DNA of 64,000 nt from Piscicola geometra. Its lineage: Eukaryota > Annelida > Clitellata > Hirudinida > Piscicolidae. Position 1 is the first letter of the stretch. Every line of letters begins with the position of its first letter. Below the pieces are notes generated by a model that saw nothing but the letters and a program-made list of their open reading frames with translations, searched no databases and was not told the origin of the DNA. The stretch spans positions 2,269,272-2,333,271 of the forward strand of contig OX030959.1 in assembly GCA_943735955.1 (NCBI GenBank), in the 5' to 3' direction. Below are positions 1 through 18,788 of the stretch, one piece after another. A program made the position numbers and the translations under genes.

Positions 1-892
1 GTCATCGGTGATCAGACTGAAAAAAACAGCTATTTGACTGCTAAGAAGATGATAGTGATGGGGGGATGATTTTTTTCTATGCATTGATGACTATTCATTT
101 TCTAATATAGACTATGAATGCATTTGGAATCTATGGCAATCAATTCTTAAACCATTAGCACTTTTAATTTTAAAGTTGTAAAAATGTACCAACATCATTC
201 TATTTTCATGGAAGTTTGATATAATCATCTTGTTGATTATTTGAATATGGATACTCAAGTCTTGACTGAATTATACTTGTCAGAAATTGAATAGTTGAAT
301 TTTAATTTATGTTGTTCGTCAAGCTCTAATTATGAGAATTTTACACATTTCTAAAGAGTCTTTACTATTGAATAAATTTAAAAATTCAATAAGATCAATT
401 TCGTAATAATTTTTCTCAAAATATGGTTCCATTTAGTAGAGTGATTCTACGTAATTAAATGTTTTATGGAAATCAATTTCGAAAGCAAAACCTGAATATA
501 ATATAAACTCCGTATTCAATTGTTATTCCTATTTATATACATAAACAATTACCGAGTCCATCATAATCCCAAAAAATAGGTGAAACCACTTTATTTAACT
601 AAAAAATATTATAAAAATTTAGAAATATTATGCTAAATTGTTTAATAAAAAGTTTTAGCTTTATATTTTTGTTCAGAGCAATAAAAGTCATCAGCAAAAT
701 GTTTTACTAGTAATATTATAGAAGTCAAAAGATCTGCGTGGTTTTTAACTCTCTAAACTAAACTAATATGAGAAAAAATCTTATTAATTTAAAGTATTTT
801 ATTTTGCCTGTTAGCAATACCGTTTTATTACCATACAGCGATTTAAACATTGGAAATTTGTCTATGTTAATCGTTAACCTCATTTGCATACA
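1..892. other. AT-rich spacer without recognised gene
   Basis: AT-rich sequence with no convincing coding exon. Its right end holds the probable 3' UTR of the minus-strand ENPP gene, with AATAAA-type signals on the minus strand near 796-805 and 824-829. Confidence 0.6.
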
Positions 893-2734
893 TTATGAGT
901 ACGCTTTCCAAAGTAAACCATAAAGGAGCACAGCTATCTTACAGAGGTATTGCTCAGTGGAAGAAGAAGAATGAGTGAGCAGAAGAGACTTCACACGTTC
1001 AAACTTTCCGTCGGTGGGAGGTGGAGTGAGTTGCAGAAGGGAGGCGATCAGAGGGTAGAGATCGATGCTTTCCACCTCAGAGTGCAGCTTGAAATTTCGC
1101 TTGAAGGAGGGACCTCTGGCCACGAAGATGGGGTGCATGCTGGGAAGACTGTTGTTGTAGCCGTGGTTGCCTGGTTTGGTGGAGGTGTTAACATACTTGT
1201 TGGCGTGGTGTGATACCATGTGATCATGTTCAGTGGCGTATTTTAATGATAAAACCAACATCAACTCCTTGCGAAACAGACACACCAAATCACCTTTCTG
1301 ATGGTAGCACTGCTCCCTGGTGATGCACACCTCGTACTGCACATGCGCTGAAAGGAGGATGGGAGGGACGCGACGGTTGTTGCGGTAATGGTACTCCTCT
1401 GGGATTTCATCCTTCAAGTAGACGTTGATGTTCGGGACTTTCTTCAAGCCCTCGTACACCGCACTCTCTTGCCCTGTGTTGTGGTTGTGGAAGGATGTAT
1501 GGTTGCATGATGCAACTAGAATGGTATCAGACCTAAACTCATCCTCTAGCATACATTAGAATTGACGAAAAAGAATAAAAAAACGAGGATCAAACACAAG
1601 TATTTGCTTAATTTTAACTACAGGTCCTGTTTTACTGTCTTTTAAATGCTTAATTAAAATAGATTTATACAGTTTGCCAAATAAAATATTTGTGCCAAAA
1701 TTCTGAAAAGAAAAGAATTGTGAATTTGGCAAAGAACAGTCCTTATTGGTTTTTGCTTACCTAAAATGGTTAACTTTATTTATTGTATTAATTTTTATAT
1801 ATATTTTCATTGAAGTATATACAAATATAAGCACAGTGAAAAGACCTGGGAGGGGGTATATGTGGAAGACAGGAGTGGAGGAATAAGTTTTAAATAGGGT
1901 GGTGTCGACGTGGTCAGAGAGATAGATGATATTCGGTGAAGCAAGCATGCCATGGTCACTGGTGACAATGAGGTTCGTTGAGTTGAGCAGGTCGTTTTCA
2001 TCAAGCTGTGAGAGTAGGAAGCCGAGGATGTTGTCGAGTTCTTCGACCATCAAGGCCACTTCATTCGAGAGGGGACCAAACTCGTGGCCTCTGGAGTCAG
2101 GTTCGTGTATGTAGAAAAGACCCAGGTTGATGGGATGCTCCTCGCGCATAAAGAGTTCCACCAACGTACTCACTAGCTGATCAAATGGTGTCGAGGTGTT
2201 GTACTTGAAATAGTAAGTTGGCTGCAGAGTTTCTGCATCAGATCCAGGCCAGAAAATTGCTCCACTTTTCCTGGCACACTCACAGTCTTTACATTCGCAA
2301 GCCTCATTCAGCTTCCAAATGGGCACCACAGGAGTGCCTGACTTGCCATCCCACCACTTGGCTTCTTTAGATGACAGCTGAAACGACTCGTTAAAAACAG
2401 GATCAAAAAAACTGTTAGCAACTACGCCATGCATGTCCTCGTACATGCCTGTTACGATGCTGAAATGGTTGGGAAAGGTTTTCGTAATGAAGATGTTTTT
2501 AAGTCCCCCTTCAACAGAAGCGCCTTCAAGCATCATGCGGTCAAAGTTTGGAGTCTTTACGCCTAGGTTTTTGACGATGTCTAAATAGTCCCATCTGAAG
2601 CCATCAAATGAGAGCAAGATCAGCTTTGGAAGATCAGAATGTTTGTCTTTTTCGTGATGAGGGTGACATTCAGATAAATTGAGAAAATATAAACAGCCCA
2701 ATAACAAAGATAAAATTACTGAAAAAATTGCCAT
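893..2734 (-). CDS. ENPP-family ectonucleotide pyrophosphatase/phosphodiesterase
   Basis: Two exons, 2734-1846 and 1545-893, join in frame (G|AG) across a 300-bp GT-AG intron to give 513 aa. The start is the first ATG and opens a hydrophobic signal peptide (about residues 1-23). ENPP enzymes are zinc ectoenzymes of the alkaline-phosphatase fold that hydrolyse nucleotide or lipid phosphodiesters. The ligands are visible in order: SFDGF (Asp), KTFPNH (nucleophile Thr), HEPDSRGHEFGP (Asp and His), TSDHGM (Asp-His) and, in exon 2, GNHGYNN (His). The last 20 residues are hydrophobic, suggesting a C-terminal membrane anchor or GPI signal as in ENPP4/5. There are no somatomedin-B or nuclease-like domains, so it is of the short ENPP4/5/6/7 class; which member is not resolved. 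Family assignment is firm, substrate is not. Confidence 0.93.
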
Positions 2735-3784
2735 TTTTTAACTTGAGAAAAAAAATGTATTTAGTTACAACTAATTTAATAGCAGCAGATGTGTCAAAGG
2801 TTACTGATTTTAAACAAGCTGTTCAAAACATTTTTATATACATCTTATTTTTTTTAAATATAAATTTATTTTTACAATTATTTTATATTATAAAACAGTG
2901 TAATTTATCCAAAAGGTGCTTCCTCTTAAAGACTTAAACTGATTAAATCGAACTGTGGACTAAAAGTTAATTTAAGCTTAACCAGACGCATTTTAATATT
3001 TTAAGCTTGAAAATAAATAAAATAAAAAATTATGTAAAAAATATAAATATATTTAATTATATATATAATGGTATGTATTGCTAAGAATTAATTGCAAATG
3101 GTTTTATTCGTTTATCTCAGAGGCTTTATAGCGACTGAATATGCCGAAAATATCATAATTTTCGGACACCCAAACTGTTCAGACACTTATAATTTTAAAA
3201 CATCATCATTTTTCGACAAAATATTTTCCAAAGCTCATAAAAGTTCAGGACAGAAGTCAACTTGCTTTTTTTGATTGATTGCTTATTTGAATTAATCTAT
3301 TGTATTATTTAAAATTTATTTAAAATCAATAAAAACAATATAAACAATAAGCTATTTCATCAGGCTAATTATAAAGTTATGTAAAAATATTCTAAAATGC
3401 AAAGTTTGGAAAATCAATAATAAAATTGTTTGTAACTAATATAACTTTCTCGAAATATGACATGAGGCTTCAGGTGAATTGGCCAGAGCTGCAAACCTTG
3501 GGGGGTCCTACTCAGTATAGACGGCAATCCTGGAGGGGTTCTGGGGTCTAAACCATTGAAGTGGACCCCTTTCACTACTAAAAAGTAGGGGGGTGGGGGT
3601 TCGGACCCCAGGACCCACCCAGAATTACCGCCCATGGAATTGGCAAAGGCGAAAATGAAAATATGCAGCCTAAGTGGCTTGGAAGCCCGTTCGGGTTATA
3701 CGCCACTATAATAATGCTCGTCATTATTATTATTATTATTATTATTATTGGCAAATATTAAATGCAGTGATCTGTTTACTATTT
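2735..3784. other. AT-rich spacer 5' of the ENPP gene
   Basis: Strongly AT-rich apart from a GC-richer island near 3470-3640. It should contain the promoter of the minus-strand ENPP gene just right of 2734, but no distinctive motif was found. No coding exon recognised. Confidence 0.5.
3465..3750. repeat. GC-rich putative dispersed-repeat fragment with (ATT)n end
   Basis: In AT-rich surroundings this stretch is abruptly G/C-rich, with runs such as GGGGGGTCC and GGACCCC facing each other, and it ends in about nine ATT units at 3723-3749. The composition change and trinucleotide tail resemble a SINE or transposon remnant, but no family is recognised and no target duplication was found. Confidence 0.3.
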
Positions 3785-3803
3785 TTAACCCATTAACGCA
3801 TAC

Positions 3804-3821
3804 TGTCCTTTTTTAAGGACA
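3804..3821. repeat. Subterminal hairpin motif of piggyBac element, left copy
   Basis: Inverted repeat with 7-base arms (TGTCCTT and AAGGACA) around TTTT, 15 bp inside the left end and preceded by GCATAC. The core contains TTAA, the piggyBac target. Probably a subterminal transposase-binding site; that role is inferred. Confidence 0.6.
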
Positions 3822-4150
3822 GCAATAAAAAGTTTTTTTAATAATAGTTATCTTGATTATATTTATTATCTTTGCAGCTAATCCTGTCCTATATAAACTG
3901 AAGTCTTTGTTAAAAATTTTTTTGTGATTTGAAATTGATAGATTGTTTCGATATTCTGATTTTTCAAGGCGATAACTAAATTTTTTGTGTTTTTGTCATG
4001 GCTCATGAAAAAAAGTTAGTTATAATTTTATTTAATGTCTACCATTCATAATGTATAATAATATTTCATTGTTATTCATTCTTATATCTTTATTTAAAAT
4101 AAATTTTATTTTACATGTAATATTATTTCCAAAAACTGTGTTTTATTGAG

Positions 4151-4168
4151 TGTCCTTTTTTAAGGACA
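4151..4168. repeat. Subterminal hairpin motif of piggyBac element, second copy
   Basis: Same 18-base motif as at 3804 but with the flanking GCATA on the opposite side, so it is inverted. It lies 17 bp before the transposase ATG and could couple transposase binding to promoter control (inference). Confidence 0.6.
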
Positions 4169-4184
4169 CTATGCAGTAATACTG

Positions 4185-5984
4185 ATGGTAAAAACAATTA
4201 TTTTCAGATTCGCTCTTCATGAAGTCCTTAGTATTTTGGAAGATGACAATGATTTCTTTTCAGCAGATATAGTCATGATTCCTCCTACTGACCCAAACTG
4301 CTCTGATGAGGATAGTGGACCCGAGGATGGTGAAGGTACTCTAGATAATTTATCAAGAAACCAGCTAAATGCAGAAGCAGAAATAGTAATTTCCAAAATT
4401 GGGGAAGAGAAAACCACTATAAGTAGAGAAGAAACTGCTGTAAAAAGGCCAGCTAAAAAAATTAAAATTGATCGGAGATGGACCAAAAAAGACATTACTA
4501 CTGGATTATTGGCAGATAATAGTTCAGAGGACAAACCAAATTTAGAAAACATGTCTCCTCTCACATTGTTTAATTTATTTTTGGATGTACCAGTCATCAA
4601 GCTAATAACAGACATGTCAAATTTATATGCCAGCCAAAAACTAAAACAGCTGAATGCTACTGAAAATGAATATAGAGTGGTGCTGGCTATACTCATGCTT
4701 TCAGGTTATGTTCCTTTGGCAAACCGCAGGATGTACTGGGAACAGAGCGACGATGTACACAATCTAGCTGTAAGCAATGCTATGACTGTCAACAGATTTG
4801 AAGAGTTATTAAGATATTTGCATTGCAATGACAACGAGAAAATTAATAAGTTAGACAAGATGGCCAAAGTGCGTCCATTATTTGATGCTATGAATGAAAG
4901 ATTTCTCAAATTTTGGCCCAAAGAATGTCATTTGGCGATTGATGAATCAATGGTGCCATATTATGGAAGGCATTCATCAAAACAGTTTATCAGAGGAAAA
5001 CCCATAAGGTTTGGATATAAAGTTTGGTGCTTAAATAATAGGCTTGGGTATTTGGTAAACTGTTACCCGTATCAAGGAGCCTCTGAAGAGTTCAATAGCG
5101 AATTAGGACTTGGTGGATCGGTGGTATCTAAACTAATAAAATGCTTACCAAAAGACACTCCATTTGAGTTATATTTTGATAATTTCTTCACCTCTTTTAG
5201 GTTGATTGAACAGTTAAAAAATAATAATATATTTGCAACTGGCACAGTTAGAAAAAACCGGATAGAAAAATGTCCAATTCAAGATGTTGAAATAATGAAA
5301 AAAAAGCCAAGAGGAGAATATGACTATTTATTGGATGAAGAATCGAATATCATTGTGGTAAGGTGGAATGATAATAGCGTTGTTACTTTACTTTCAAGTA
5401 ATCATGGAGTGGAGCCTATAAAAGAGGTGAAAAGATGGTCAGCATCTCAAAAAAAACATGTCCAAATTCCACAGCCTTTCCTTATAAACCGATATAATCA
5501 TTACATGGGTGGAACGGACCAAATGGATAAAAATATTGAAAATGTTAGAATAAATATAAGGCTAAAAAAGTGGTGGTGGCCTTTATTTGGTTTTTTAATT
5601 GATGCCTCTGTCCACAATGCCTGGTGCATTTTTAAAAAGTATAATAAAAATGAAAAATTTACATGTGTTCAGTTTAGACGTCAGGTTGTGAAATCAATTC
5701 TAGGCCAAATTGATGTGAGTTTTTATTATTATTCATGTTAAACTGAAATATTTATAATTTTTTCATATGGTTTCAAACAGATCAAAAAAGAAAAAAAAGG
5801 ATCCATGAATTTAGCTAAAAGCGTGATTGCAGATGTCCGATACGATGGAAAAGATCATTTTATTGGTAAAATTGAAGATGGCCAAAAAAGATGCAAGCAA
5901 TGTGGAAAGAAAGTGGAAAAGAAATGCCTTAAATGTAATGTAGCTTTACATTTGGAGTGCTTCAGCATCTACCACGAATCGTGA
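4185..5984 (+). CDS. piggyBac transposase (DDD) with C-terminal cysteine-rich domain
   Basis: Exons 4185-5714 and 5781-5984 join in phase 0 over a 66-bp GT-AG intron, giving 577 aa, near the usual piggyBac size of about 600. The protein cuts and pastes the element at TTAA sites. Family motifs: acidic N-terminus (about residues 20-60), first catalytic Asp in LAIDESMVPYYGR, second in YFDNFFTS, third in HYMGGTDQMD, and a Trp-rich KKWWWPL segment. The spliced exon 2 adds the C-terminal Cys/His domain (CKQCGKK, CLKCNVALHLEC) that binds terminal DNA in this family. The first ATG precedes a possible intron acceptor (TTTTCAG at 4201-4207), so a short extra 5' exon cannot be excluded. No nonsense or frameshift was seen. 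Confidence 0.93.
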
Positions 5985-6007
5985 TTACCGTCGGTAGCAA
6001 TGCATAG

Positions 6008-6025
6008 CGTCCTTTTTTAAGGACA
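6008..6025. repeat. Subterminal hairpin motif of piggyBac element, right copy
   Basis: Third copy of the motif with one mismatch in the first base, preceded by GCATAG as in the left copy, 24 bp after the transposase stop codon and about 130 bp inside the right end. Confidence 0.6.
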
Positions 6026-6160
6026 TTTTTTATTTTCATCATAACTTTTTTTGTATAAAATATTTCAGACTAATTTTTTGATTTTATTTGTTAGAATCGG
6101 GTTTTCAATAAAATGTTAAAAAATTAATTAATTCCTTTGAGTCATGCGTTAATGGGTTAA

Positions 6161-7459
6161 TAGATCCACGAAGTCAAATAAAATAAGTTTTATAAAATGA
6201 AGTTTATTTCAAAATATTACCAATTAACAGATATTTTGTTTCGAATAAACGGTTCATATTTAGACGAACTCCAAAACTATTATTTATTTAAGTTGATCTT
6301 TTTAGGCAACAGTTTTACAGCATAAGACACAATCGAACTATATTATATCGAAAATATTTTTTTAAATCATAAAATCGAAAACCTTCCGTGAAGTTAAACA
6401 CTGTATATATAAAATTTCATTAAATCGACAATGTCCAGATTATAATATTTCTTATCTCAAAGGCTTCATAACATAAAGGAATGAATGAAGTTATTGCTTT
6501 TATTTTCTGAAGAGCATTGAACTACTGAGCAATGAAGATTATGCCACACTGGCATGATGTGAACTTGGTAAACAGGAAAATAAAAACAATTAATATGGTA
6601 TTAAATGACGAGTAAAAAATAGTAAGATAAACGTAAAACTTCCTATAGTTTATACAACCTATTGATTGACTGATTTATTGGTGTATATAGTGATATAGCC
6701 TACCATTTGTTTACCTTAATTATAGTTGTTAACTAACATTTAATTATTTTTTTACGTAACAAATTCTGACTTACAAAACAATATTTAGTCAACACATACA
6801 TCAACTAAAATTCGAACTAACTAGGTGCAAAAATCGATAGAAGAATAAATAGATGAGTGGGTAGATGGAAAAATGCATGGATAGGTGGGTAAAAATAGAT
6901 GGATTGTAAGACAGACTAATGGATGGATGCTTGAATAAATTCATGTAAAAGATCACTTGACTAGATGCAAAAAAAACTTTGATTCGCTAGATCATCGATA
7001 GAACTTGAGGATTCTCAAGATGAGACATGTGTTGAAAATGTCAATGACAAAAGCACACAATCAAAAATCACCAGTAGAATTGGACGTTCCAAAATGCCAA
7101 ATCACATTCACAACATCAGTTTAAAATCACTGAAAATACAAAAAGCTTTTAAAATCAATAAATCAATGAAATTCTGAGAACCAGATGAAGGCTGATATGT
7201 CTTGAGGATTGAAGCCAACACTGGGCAAAAACTAGCGTTTTGTGGCAACTTTAAACTTTTAAAATGATTGGATTTACTCTTTTTTAAGAGTTTTTTTATT
7301 TCATATTTTCAACAGCTTCTTGGAAGAATGTATTATTAAATAAATGCAAAAGCGCGTTGTATAAATATTTTCCAGATTCGTAGGAAATACAAATGGTGTA
7401 CAGTGGCGTGCAATTATGTACAGACGCTGTGTGCAAGCTCCTATGGATGCACTGCAACA
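6161..7459. other. AT-rich spacer and SHANK 3' flank
   Basis: AT-rich, no coding exon recognised. The right part is the expected 3' UTR of the minus-strand SHANK gene. Short ATGGATGG-type degenerate repeats lie near 6850-6930. Confidence 0.5.
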
Positions 7460-14612
<7,153 letters not shown>

Positions 14613-15785
14613 CTTCTAAGCTGGTGTTGTTGTCGTGTTGTTGTTGTTAAATGGTTGTGTTGGTTTAGTGGTTGTGTTGATATAGTTATTGTGTTGATAT
14701 AGTTGTTGTAGGGTTTTTTGTCTTGTTGTTTTGGTGTTGTTATAGAGTTTTGGTGCTGTTGTATAGTTGTTGTAGGGCTGTCGTTGTTGTGGATTTTCCC
14801 AACTTTTGTTGTGCAGTTGCTTGAAGTTTTGGTTACTTACGCTTTGTCAACTCAGTTTGAGGCATTGTTTTGATCAGAGATCATTTTATACGAATTGACA
14901 CTATTTAAAAGTATAAAAACATTTTATTTCTCTTCAGTTTACTTTTACGTAGTTGATTGAATTGTTGCAAATTGAAAAAGTACTCTTCTTTATCCTTCCA
15001 ACAGCACAACCCAAATACAACTGCAGTGCTTGCTAGAAACATCTAAGAAGATTAATATCTGTATTTACTATTCTTTTTATGTTTCAAAAGTATGCAACAA
15101 TTTAACGCTGTCACCTAAGGCATTCTGGAAACGATTGAATCGAGCGGCTAAAGACGCAAGGACAACGCTTGCAAAGGGACAAATGACGCTGCTAACGCAT
15201 ACTATACCGTATTGTCTATACCGTATAGTCTATAGGCGTACAAAGAAATGACATTGTATACGTCTGTGTGCACGTTCGCGTGTTTGTGACCATGTTTGTG
15301 TGTGTGCATGTCATATCAGAGATGAAAGGACGTAACTTTATGGAAGGGAATAGGACTGAAGGCTTGTTTGAATGAATAGTAAAAGTGTGCTTAGCTGTCA
15401 ACGTTGCACATTTTAATGTGACTAATTAAGCTAGATGACAGTCTTAATACTATGGAAATTTATTCAAAATTCACCTAAAATATCCTATTGGTCTTAATAT
15501 CAATTCTGATTCTATCTTTGAAACCCAAAGTTTTTAAAATCAAGCAGAGAATACATTTTTAAAAGCTACACTTTCTTAAATATGTTCAATTTTTGAAACC
15601 CCCATTTTGTTTTTGAAATCCTCTTTGTAAAGCATACACCTGCCTCACACCTGCCACTTTTGATTCATACATATATTTAAGTATCCAAGCAGGCGGGAGA
15701 GAAATTATATAGAACATTTCGTAATTTTCTCTGGGTGGGTTTAATTAGTTTTGATGACACCTATTTTCTTTCCAAATACGAAATA
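14613..15785. other. SHANK 5' flank, no further gene recognised
   Basis: Contains GTT/TTG-rich imperfect repeats at 14620-14800 and AT-rich sequence. It should hold the SHANK promoter and any 5' untranslated exon. No coding exon is supported. Confidence 0.45.
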
Positions 15786-15860
15786 AGGAATCGAACCAAT
15801 ATTGTTTGCATCCTTGAGTCTCGGAAGACAATGCATTTGCACCAAAGCTTCAGCTCATAC
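15786..15860 (-). other. tRNA-like (SINE-type) fragment with B-box
   Basis: On the minus strand a B-box match GGTTCGATTCC (15798-15788) follows about 45 bp after a degenerate A-box-like TTTGGTGCAAATG, spaced roughly as in a tRNA gene. The cloverleaf is poor, so this looks like a tRNA-derived SINE head or relic rather than a working tRNA. It directly follows a retrotransposon relic on the same strand. Confidence 0.33.
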
Positions 15861-16165
15861 AGAGTCTCTTGTGACCATACAAGACCACTCCAGGGTGCCA
15901 GTCTCTGCCACAACTCAAACAAACAAGGCTTGATTCGACTTCTGGCTGTTGTTGATTGCCTTTCCTAAATGAGTGCTTGTCGTTGGCAAGTTGGCGAATC
16001 TTCGATTCTTTCATTTCCAGCCCAACATGCACCTATTTTGAGCAAGAGATTTCGAATTATTGAATTTTATTTATTAGCTTTGAGATCAGCCTTGCAGACG
16101 TCCTGGTAGCAAAGGTATGGTCTTCTCCTTGCTTTCCAGCCTGTGTCATGCAGATTTCAAGTTTG
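15861..16165 (-). pseudogene. 3' relic of a non-LTR retrotransposon ORF
   Basis: Minus-strand fragments read KARRRPYLCYQDVCKADL (near 16140-16085) and, in a different segment, ANDKHSFRKGN then CLSCGRDWHPGVVLYGHKRLC (about 15975-15855). The second fits the C-x2-C-x-n-H-x5-C finger that closes the reverse-transcriptase ORF of many invertebrate LINEs; the first fits the basic segment found upstream of it. Interruptions between pieces mark it as dead. Identification rests on remembered family patterns. Confidence 0.45.
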
Positions 16166-16375
16166 CTATGCTGCAAAAATATATTTATAGGCACACTAAC
16201 TTTTAAAATTAAACATTTCAGAATTAAAAAAGCGCTTTATTCAAGGTTTTCTAACTCTAAAGTATGTATAAAAGCATGAAAAACCAACAATAAACTTTTC
16301 AAGAGTAACATAATTACATTTTCATTCTCGCACCACATCCGCTCACACTCCTTCACTTCCTTCCATTGCATTCTA

Positions 16376-17594
16376 CTAAGGGTCAGAAATGACCGCTGTT
16401 TCACAAACCACACAGAATAACTTGAAATTTCCATCGTCGTTGATTCCTCCTCTGTATATCACGTTGATAACATTTTCGTATCCACCGTAGAAATCTGGCT
16501 GGCCCCTGAACCAGACTTCTTTGCCAGTGAACAAGACGTTCTTTTGCTGGTCCGCATACGGTGACCATTCGAAGGGAGAATCGAGATTCAGAGACTGCCT
16601 CTTGCCCGCTGTCCACATCACATTCTCAAAGCACGGTTGTAGGTGAGTGGCTGACGGGTGAAGGTTTGAGAATTTTAGTGTGGAAGGATTTTTTAAATAG
16701 GTTTGATTTAGTTCTACTTTTTTTGATGACTGATTCATATGAAAAAAAGAAATCTTCCAAAGCGCACTATTACTTAGAATAACTAAAAATGTCTTGAAAG
16801 CTGCTTTTTCAACTGTTTATTTAAGAATAAAAATGCCATTTTATACGGATTGAAATTGCCATTACCCTAAAAAATAAAAATAAACGAGATTTCACGAAAC
16901 AGGAACTAGTAAATTGGATTGATGATGTCCTGCACTTATGAAGGATCTCTAAATCCGCGCCACTGCAAAGCTTTCAAAAGTGAAAATAGGAAAGGGAAAA
17001 TCCGTTTTGTTTTACGTAATCTGGAAGTCAAACCGTTCATCAAGTCGACGTAGAAGGCGACGGCCATCACGTCAAGGAAGTCACTGACGATGACAGAGTG
17101 CGAGTTGGTCAGCAGGGAGTTGCATTTGGCTTTGGCATCGACCCACAAAAATGCTCCAAAAGGCATGAAGTAGCATTTGTTGGAGATGAAGCTGTAATCG
17201 AAGCTCGGAGGACAGCTCTTTTCTGTTGTTGGATGCAAGTTCAAGGTTTTATAAGCTTAAGCGTTGCTTTATCAATTGCCTTACTTCTCGTGGTCTGGTA
17301 AGAGATCTCTGTGTCCGAAAAAGTGGCGAAGTTGTAGTTGCGTTTGTTGTAGAGGAAGCAGACATTGTCCTTGAAGTTGACTCTCACGCAGTCTGGCAAG
17401 ACTTCCTTCACGTTGCAGGCGATGATGCAGCGGAAGACGTTTCCCAAGCCTTCCAGAATGCAGTTCGGCTCCATCACTTCTGTGTATTCCACTCTCTGAA
17501 ACTTTTCAAACAAGAACTTGGGACTGGAGAAGTGTGCTGCAGACGCAAGAAGGAACAGAGCCCCAAGGAAACTTCCATTTCTGTAAAAACTCAT
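16376..17594 (-). CDS. Secreted PAN-like plus C-type lectin protein, array copy 1
   Basis: Exons 17594-17285, 17222-17016 and 16650-16376 join in phase (1, then 1) to give 263 aa. Residues 1-20 are a signal peptide (FLGALFLLASAAHF). Exon 1 then encodes a Cys-patterned module resembling PAN/apple (NCILEGL, FRCIIAC, PDCVRVNF, NVCFLYN). Exons 2-3 encode a C-type lectin fold: SCPPSFDYSF, WVDAKAKCNSL, then CFENVMWTAG and the terminal FCVVCE. The usual EPN/QPD plus WND sugar-binding motifs are not obvious, so calcium-dependent sugar binding is uncertain. Such proteins are typically extracellular recognition, immune or mucus components. It lies in a three-copy same-strand tandem array and has a TATA-like box 32-39 bp before the ATG. 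Confidence 0.85.
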
Positions 17595-17625
17595 TTTTCG
17601 ATATTGCTTAAGCTTCGTTTACAGC

Positions 17626-17633
17626 TTTAAATA
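17626..17633 (-). promoter_or_regulatory. TATA-like box of lectin copy 1
   Basis: TATTTAAA on the minus strand, 32-39 bp upstream of the ATG and conserved in all three copies; this implies a very short 5' UTR. Confidence 0.5.
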
Positions 17634-18268
17634 GCCTTTTATGTCAAAGATAATTTTATAATTTTTAAAGCATCGATTTTTTTCTAAATGTTTTTCTAAT
17701 GTTTATATTTATTTTAATGGGATTTTGCTTCAAAACAATGCTTGGGCCATTAATAAGGTGGCTCAATGGATCAATACTAGGCAATAAAACCATTTTCAGA
17801 ATTAGCAGTTCTAAGTCATTATATAAATATTTTCAAAGACTTGAAGAGATAACTTAAAACATGGTTCAATACATAGCTATAGTCAAAAGAGAACAAAGGT
17901 TTTCCCCTCGTAACCAACATTTTGGCCCTCTTTTTCCCCTTCTTTCCCCTTCAAGTTACTTTATTTTGATCTATTAGTTAATTTAAAGTCAATATATGTA
18001 TTCGACAATAATTATTTTTTACCTTATTTATAGGAATACATTTTTTCACCAATGTAGGTATGAAAATTTTCTCCATCACACATTTTTTGAGCTGTTATTT
18101 TACCAAAAAGTTGATTTTTTTCTATTATAGTATCAAAGAGTAGTTCATTCACCACTTGTATAATTGATATAAGTTGATCAAATAATTGCTTGTTTTTGCT
18201 AATTGTATTTTTTTCTATTTAAACGTTTTTATAATTTTATGTTTTCATCTATTTAATCTTTACTATAA

Positions 18269-18382
18269 CATTTGTTTGAAATAAAAACAAACTCTTTATT
18301 CAAAAACATTTGTTTGAAATAAAAACAAACTCTTTATTCAAAAACATTTGTTTGAAATAAAAACAAACTCTTTATTCAAAAA
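18269..18382. repeat. 38-bp tandem repeat, three copies, in lectin spacer 1
   Basis: A 38-bp unit (CATTTGTTTGAAATAAAAAC... ) begins at 18269, 18307 and 18345. The homologous place in spacer 2 (about 20695) has a single unit, so the expansion came after the array duplicated. Confidence 0.9.
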
Positions 18383-18788
18383 GACTCAAAGTATTCAAAA
18401 ATGTAGAGCAACCCAATTAGAATATTTAAACGGTTGTATTGTTTTTGCTAATTTTATTGAACAATAAACTGGGAAAACCGTTTTATAACATTTATACATT
18501 TTATTTTCATATACAATTTTTAATCTTTTTTAAAAAGGATTTTTAAATTGTAAGATAAATACTTAACAAGTTTCTATGTTTTAAACCTAGCAAAAAAGTA
18601 TCATTTCTCACAAATAATGTCTTTAAATACGCGAATACTTGATTATTTTTCAAATTAATATTTTTTTAAACATTAATTCTTTTTAGCAAAATACATATAT
18701 ATGAGAAGTTTGAACCAAATTAGTTAATTAAAACTCTTTCTCGCATCACATCCGCTCACACTCCTTCACTTCCTTCCATTGCATTCTA

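Larger units (their letters stand above)
3785..6160 (+). mobile_element. Complete piggyBac-superfamily DNA transposon
   Basis: The element runs 3789-6156 (2368 bp) between two TTAA tetranucleotides (3785-3788 and 6157-6160), the target duplication diagnostic of piggyBac. Termini are perfect 13-bp inverted repeats beginning CCCATTAACGCAT on the left and ending ATGCGTTAATGGG on the right. Inside is a two-exon transposase gene with no disabling stop. Subterminal copies of a hairpin motif (core GTCCTTTTTTAAGGAC) lie at 3804, 4151 and 6008. It is intergenic, between the ENPP and SHANK genes. Intact ends, target duplication and open reading frame suggest a young and possibly mobile copy. Confidence 0.95.

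Noticed and set aside
17226..17630. Plus-strand open frames repeated in each lectin copy
   Set aside because: They are antisense shadows of the lectin first exon; the minus-strand frame has signal peptide, cysteines and matching splice phases.
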